This document shows, piece after piece, positions 5,413 to 8,068 of a DNA stretch of 8,068 nucleotides. The notes beneath the pieces were generated by a model. The model was given only the letters and a program-made list of their open reading frames with translations. It did no database searches and had not been told where the DNA came from. A program made the position numbers and the translations under genes. The DNA comes from an uncultured Clostridium sp. (GTDB taxonomy: Bacteria; Bacillota_A; Clostridia; TANB77; CAG-508), in assembly GCA_947244675.1 (NCBI GenBank), contig CAMXLV010000083.1, positions 1 through 8,068 of the forward strand. The letters run 5' to 3'. Within the stretch, counting starts at the first letter, position 1. Each line of letters starts with the position of its first letter.

Positions 5413-6234
5413 CCTTCAAATACAGTTACTGCTGGTCCTGTCATATAGACATGATTATTCTTATCATTCCATTCGATTTCTAGTGTTCCACCGAAGTAAT
5501 TCTACTTTGGTTTTTCGGTTGGTTAATCCTTTTAGATGACATGCAACTGCTGTTGCACATGCTCCTGTTCCACAAGCTAAGGTTTCACCAGATCCTCTCT
5601 CCCAAACTCTCATTTTTATGTGTGATTGGTCTTTTATTTCTACAAATTCTACATTGGTTTTGTTTGGAAAGGCAGATGCAATTTCTAAAATTTCTCCATA
5701 TTTTTCAACAGCAAAGTTTTCAACATCTTGAACAATTGTGACAGCATGTGGATTTCCCATAGAAACACATGTAAAAATAAATTCTTTGTCAATTGCTTTT
5801 ATTTTTAAGTTTGTTACTGGCTCTTCTATTGCCATTACTGGTATGTTTTCTGGTGCTAAAATAGGCTCTCCCATGTCCACTTTTACTGTTTCAACTTCTC
5901 CTTCTTTCACATTTAATTGTAATATTTTGATTCCTGCTAATGTTTCAATAGTTAATGTTGTTTTATCAGTCATTCCTTTGTCATAAACAAATTTTCCAAC
6001 ACAACGAATTCCATTTCCACACATCTCTGCTTGGCTTCCATCACTATTGAACATCTTCATTTTAAAGTCTGCTATTTCGCTTTTTTCTATTAAAATTAAT
6101 CCATCTGATCCAATGCCAAAGTGTCTGTCACTTACAAATTGAGCTAGAGATGATTCGTTTTCTATGGTTTGGTGGATAGCATCCATATACACATAATCAT
6201 TCCCTAGCCCTTGCATTTTTGTAAATTTAATCAT
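5379..6234 (-). CDS. dapF: Diaminopimelate epimerase, reading frame broken by +1 at a CGG codon
   Basis: DapF converts LL- to meso-diaminopimelate. Seen: [12 protein letters not shown] at 7-18; FGIGSDG at 39-45; the first catalytic Cys, C72, in [22 protein letters not shown] at 158-165; WERGSGET at 211-218; and the second catalytic Cys, C221, in ACGTGACA. The zero frame goes wrong after VELL (to residue 247): CTT CGG TGG leads to RWNTRNRME and TGA at 5464. Dropping the C of CGG (position 5493) gives [12 protein letters not shown] ... [15 protein letters not shown], the family's normal ending, then GRSKNPR and TAG at 5381-5379. That is 284 residues against 256 unshifted. The last residues and stop come from the repeat element. 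ATG 6234 has GAAAGGG upstream. Both active-site Cys are intact, so it is likely functional through recoding, or the break is an artefact. Confidence 0.9.
5490..5496 (-). other. Candidate +1 frameshift site CTT CGG T in dapF
   Basis: Read on the minus strand, CTT (5496-5494) is followed by CGG (5493-5491). Skipping C5493 places GGT GGA in frame and restores the family's GGTLEIEW. A tRNA-Leu with anticodon GAG could re-pair on TTC with one G-U pair, so slippage is chemically reasonable. No SD-like stimulator of the prfB type lies 3-10 bases upstream. Confidence 0.6.
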
Positions 6235-6247
6235 TTTTATCGTCCCT

Positions 6248-6268
6248 TTCTAAAAAAGGTTTTTAGAA
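6248..6268 (-). promoter_or_regulatory. Hairpin in the dapF leader overlapping the edge of the SD
   Basis: TTCTAAAAA and TTTTTAGAA form a perfect 9-bp stem with a 3-base loop. Its 3' arm ends in GAA, which runs directly into the AGGG of the dapF ribosome binding site. It could partly hide that site. It is A/U-only apart from one G-C pair, so folding would be weak. No lysine riboswitch fits in this short leader. Confidence 0.3.
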
Positions 6269-6298
6269 AATAAAATATATTTATATTTTATTATGGTT

Positions 6299-6327
6299 AT
6301 TTTAGCATAATGCTTTTTTTTTGTAAA
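6299..6327 (-). promoter_or_regulatory. Sigma-A promoter for dapF (and dapL)
   Basis: -35 TTTACA (6327-6322), 17-bp spacer starting with an A-tract, -10 TAAAAT (6304-6299). The leader would be about 58 bases. A perfect palindrome, AGCAT-A-ATGCT (6304-6314), touches the -10 and could be an operator. Confidence 0.55.
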
Positions 6328-6431
6328 GATTTTATCTTACACTTTTGTTGAATTCGTACTATATTATGAAATCGAAATGTGTCGAATCTTAATTTTTTAT
6401 GAATTCTATTTCCTTGTTTCTTTATTTGTTA

Positions 6432-6437
6432 TATAAT
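6432..6437 (+). promoter_or_regulatory. Possible -10 box for the glycosyltransferase gene
   Basis: TATAAT lies 22 bases before the ATG at 6459. No convincing -35 stands 16-18 bp upstream (TTTCCT at 17 bp), so this is only a candidate. The rest of 6328-6431 is AT-rich divergent intergenic sequence in which I see nothing else. Confidence 0.3.
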
Positions 6438-6458
6438 TAAATAAAAAGCGAGGTTGTT

Positions 6459-7146
6459 ATGAAAATATTAAAGAAAATATTAATTGTATTATTAATTTTA
6501 TTTGTTGTCTTACTTAGTATTGCCTTTATTATCGGTTTTAGCTATTATTCCAATGCATTAAAAGAAAAACCATTAATTACTAGAGTTGAAGAAATAACTA
6601 GTAAAGAAAATTATACTTTTTTTGAGGACTTACCTAAAAACTATATCAATGCTGTTATTGCTGTAGAAGATCATCGATATTATACACATGGCGCTATTGA
6701 TCCAATTGGTATTGCTAGAGCTTTCTATACCAATATTCGTGATGGTGAATTTGATGAAGGTGGTAGCACTATTACGCAACAAGTAGCTAAAAATGTTGTT
6801 TTTAATCAAGATAAAAATATGATTAGAAAATTGGGAGAAATTTTTGCTGCTTATGATTTAGAAAAAAATTATAGTAAAGATGAAATTTTCGCTCTCTATG
6901 TAAATTCTTCTTACTTTGGAGATGGCTATTATTCTATTTACGAAGCAAGTAAACGGTTATTATCAAAAAGAACCTAAAGACTTGAATTTATCTGAGGCTA
7001 GTATGTTAGCTGGTGTTCCTAATGCTCCTTCTGTTTATGCCCCAACAGTTAATCCAGATTTAGCTAAAAAACGTCAAAAACACGTTTTAAACAAAATGGT
7101 TCAATATGGCTATATAACCCTAGAAGAAGCTAACAGTGTCAAATAA
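6459..7146 (+). CDS. Monofunctional peptidoglycan glycosyltransferase (GT51), frame broken by +1 at a CGG codon
   Basis: Membrane-anchored enzyme polymerising lipid II into glycan strands. There is an N-terminal transmembrane helix, about residues 8-28. GT51 motifs appear in order: AVEDHRYYTHGAIDPIG with catalytic E70; GGSTITQQVAKN at 101-112; RKLGEIFAAYDLEKNYSKDE at 123-142; and YVNSSYFGDGYYSIYEASK to 165. The zero frame then reads CGG TTA TTA ... and stops after 172 residues, cutting the domain. Skipping C6954 gives EASK-GYYQKEPKDL, LSEASMLAGVPNAPSVYAP and RQKHVLNKMVQYGYITLEEA, the normal GT51 ending, and TAA at 7144, for 228 residues. There is no transpeptidase domain, so it is an MtgA-like protein or short PBP. 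SD GAGG lies 5 bases before ATG 6459. It is divergent from dapF and followed by a strong terminator. Confidence 0.88.
6951..6957 (+). other. Candidate +1 frameshift site AAA CGG T in the glycosyltransferase gene
   Basis: AAA (6951-6953) is followed by CGG (6954-6956). Skipping C6954 gives GGT TAT TAT CAA and restores the conserved ASKGYY. tRNA-Lys slipping from AAA to AAC keeps two of three pairs. There is no SD-like stimulator upstream. The CGG-T context is the same as in the dapF site. Confidence 0.6.
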
Positions 7147-7152
7147 TATTTG

Positions 7153-7193
7153 ATGAGATAAAGTATAAATTTATTGCTTTATCTCATTTTTTT
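7153..7193 (+). terminator. Intrinsic terminator after the glycosyltransferase gene
   Basis: ATGAGATAAAG (7153-7163) and CTTTATCTCAT (7177-7187) form a perfect 11-bp stem with a 13-base loop, followed by six T residues. It begins 6 bp after the stop codon and separates this gene from the deacetylase gene. Confidence 0.9.
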
Positions 7194-7237
7194 GTCTCTT
7201 TTTCATATAGTTAAAAGAGGAAAGGAGAAAATTAATT

Positions 7238-8014
7238 ATGAAAATAATTGTTTTACACCGAAAGTTTTTGTTTTGTATATTATTTTTGTTCCTATTTCTT
7301 TTTTCTTTGTTTTTTTCTTTTTATTCACCATTTTCTCTTGCCATTGAACTTTCTACAAATAGTGCTTTAGATGATTCTTTCAGAGAAAAAATTGCAAATT
7401 TAGCGAAATCACAAGAAAAAATTGCTTATCTTACTTTTGATGATGGTCCTACTTTAAAGGCTACTGCTAAGATTTTAGACATCCTAAAAGAAGAAAATGT
7501 AAAGGCCACTTTTTTTGTTGTTGGAAAACATGTCAAAGAACATCCTGAACTTACGAAAAGAGCTTATGAAGAAGGACACTACATAGCAAATCATGGTTAT
7601 TATCATGACAATCACAAACTATATAAAAGCCCTGATAGTTTCTTGTCTGAGGTTAAAAATACGGATCTTGAAATTGGAAATGCTATCGGTATTGAAAATT
7701 ATTGTTCTCATATTTTTCGTTTTCCCAATGGTTATATGTCCTCTTCTTACAAATCTCAAAAAAAACAGGCTATCAAACTTCTTTCTTCTATTCATTATAC
7801 TTATGTAGATTGGAATTGCTTAAATCATGATTCTGTCAAAAAATATAGCCATTCTCAGTTATTAAAAAATTTAAAAAAGTCTTCAAAAAATAAAGGAACT
7901 TTAATTATTTTAATGCATGATACTTCTGATGTAAACGATACTCCTTCTATTTTAAAAGATTCTATTTCTTACCTAAAAGAACAAGGTTATAAATTTAGAA
8001 CTTTCTACGACTAA
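7238..8014 (+). CDS. Secreted or membrane-anchored polysaccharide deacetylase (NodB domain, CE4)
   Basis: Complete 258-residue protein. A very hydrophobic, Phe-rich N-terminal segment (about residues 9-35) is a signal peptide or anchor, so the enzyme acts outside the membrane. The NodB domain follows: motif 1 TFDDGP at 66-71 with base D68 and metal ligand D69; motif 2 H119-GYY-H123; motif 3 RFPNGY at 161-166; motif 4 with D191-W192; motif 5 LIILMHD with H227. All catalytic and metal residues are present, so it should be an active metal-dependent N- or O-deacetylase. Peptidoglycan is the likeliest substrate given dapF, dapL and GT51 next to it, but chitin-like or capsular substrates are possible. 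ATG 7238 follows AAAGGAG by 10 bases. A strong terminator upstream implies its own promoter, which I cannot place with confidence. Its stop TAA touches a repeat arm. Confidence 0.92.
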   Translation: MKIIVLHRKFLFCILFLFLFLFSLFFSFYSPFSLAIELSTNSALDDSFREKIANLAKSQEKIAYLTFDDGPTLKATAKILDILKEENVKATFFVVGKHVKEHPELTKRAYEEGHYIANHGYYHDNHKLYKSPDSFLSEVKNTDLEIGNAIGIENYCSHIFRFPNGYMSSSYKSQKKQAIKLLSSIHYTYVDWNCLNHDSVKKYSHSQLLKNLKKSSKNKGTLIILMHDTSDVNDTPSILKDSISYLKEQGYKFRTFYD

Positions 8015-8068
8015 GGGACTAGGGGACGTAGCAAAAATCCCTCCTAAAGGGGAAAAAGGGACACTCTT
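8013..8068 (+). repeat. Third copy of the repeat arm, cut by the window end
   Basis: AAGGGACTAGGGGACGTAGC, AAAAATCCCTCCTAAAGGGG and AAAAAGGGACACTCTT match the arms of the 5235-5412 element nearly base for base. It carries the GTAG seen in the right arm and has the same strand sense as the left arm. It begins inside the TAA of the deacetylase gene. An inverted partner arm may lie beyond the window. Confidence 0.8.

Noticed and set aside
5541..5986. Two plus-strand open frames opposite dapF
   Set aside because: They are shadows of dapF; composition is Leu/Phe/Ser-rich, as expected from antisense of AT-rich genes.
6235..6298. Lysine riboswitch or T-box in the dapF leader
   Set aside because: The leader is only about 58 bases and contains just short A/U hairpins; no conserved riboswitch core can fit.
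7204..7211. CATATAGT before the deacetylase gene as a sporulation -10
   Set aside because: It fits a sigma-E-like -10 only with one mismatch and no -35 element lies at the right distance; chance is likely in AT-rich DNA.
7593..7808. Plus-strand open frame inside the deacetylase gene in another frame
   Set aside because: It is fully contained in a complete NodB-domain gene with all catalytic residues.

Overview
The window comes from a very AT-rich, Gram-positive-type bacterium, most likely an uncultured Clostridia-like Firmicute. The signs are strong Shine-Dalgarno (SD) sites (AGGAGG type), frequent TTG starts, Arg written mainly as AGA or CGT, a DapL-type lysine/diaminopimelate route, a DUF3781/zinc-ribbon pair and an IS256-type insertion-sequence end. 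No rRNA, tRNA or CRISPR array is visible.

Layout, left to right. Positions 1-55 look like the outer end of an IS256-family element. Positions 65-4020 are a leftward-transcribed accessory block of small genes: a GNAT acetyltransferase, a membrane-anchored C1q/BclA-like protein, a DUF3781 protein paired with a cysteine-rich zinc-ribbon protein, a decaying pair of small membrane-protein genes, an unrecognised 66-residue protein, an SDR oxidoreductase, and a start-less coding remnant. Three of these units (the decayed pair, the 66-residue gene and the SDR gene) each sit behind a diverged copy of the same roughly 77-bp promoter module: TTGAAA, 17-18 bp, TATAAT, with a conserved upstream block and a dyad over the -35.

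Positions 4021-8068 are cell-wall genes. dapF and dapL, transcribed leftward, make LL- and then meso-diaminopimelate. A 178-bp inverted-repeat element lies between them. Divergent from them and transcribed rightward are a monofunctional peptidoglycan glycosyltransferase (GT51), ending in a clear terminator, and a secreted NodB-type polysaccharide deacetylase. A second copy of one arm of the inverted repeat starts right at the deacetylase stop codon and runs off the window.

The most striking observation: dapF and the glycosyltransferase gene are each broken by what looks like a single extra C. Both breaks fall at an in-frame CGG followed by T (CTT CGG T; AAA CGG T), and skipping the C restores the family consensus exactly ([23 protein letters not shown]). 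Reading all the other coding regions I find no other in-frame CGG codon. This suggests +1 ribosomal frameshifting at an undecoded or starved CGG codon. Sequencing error or gene decay are the alternatives.
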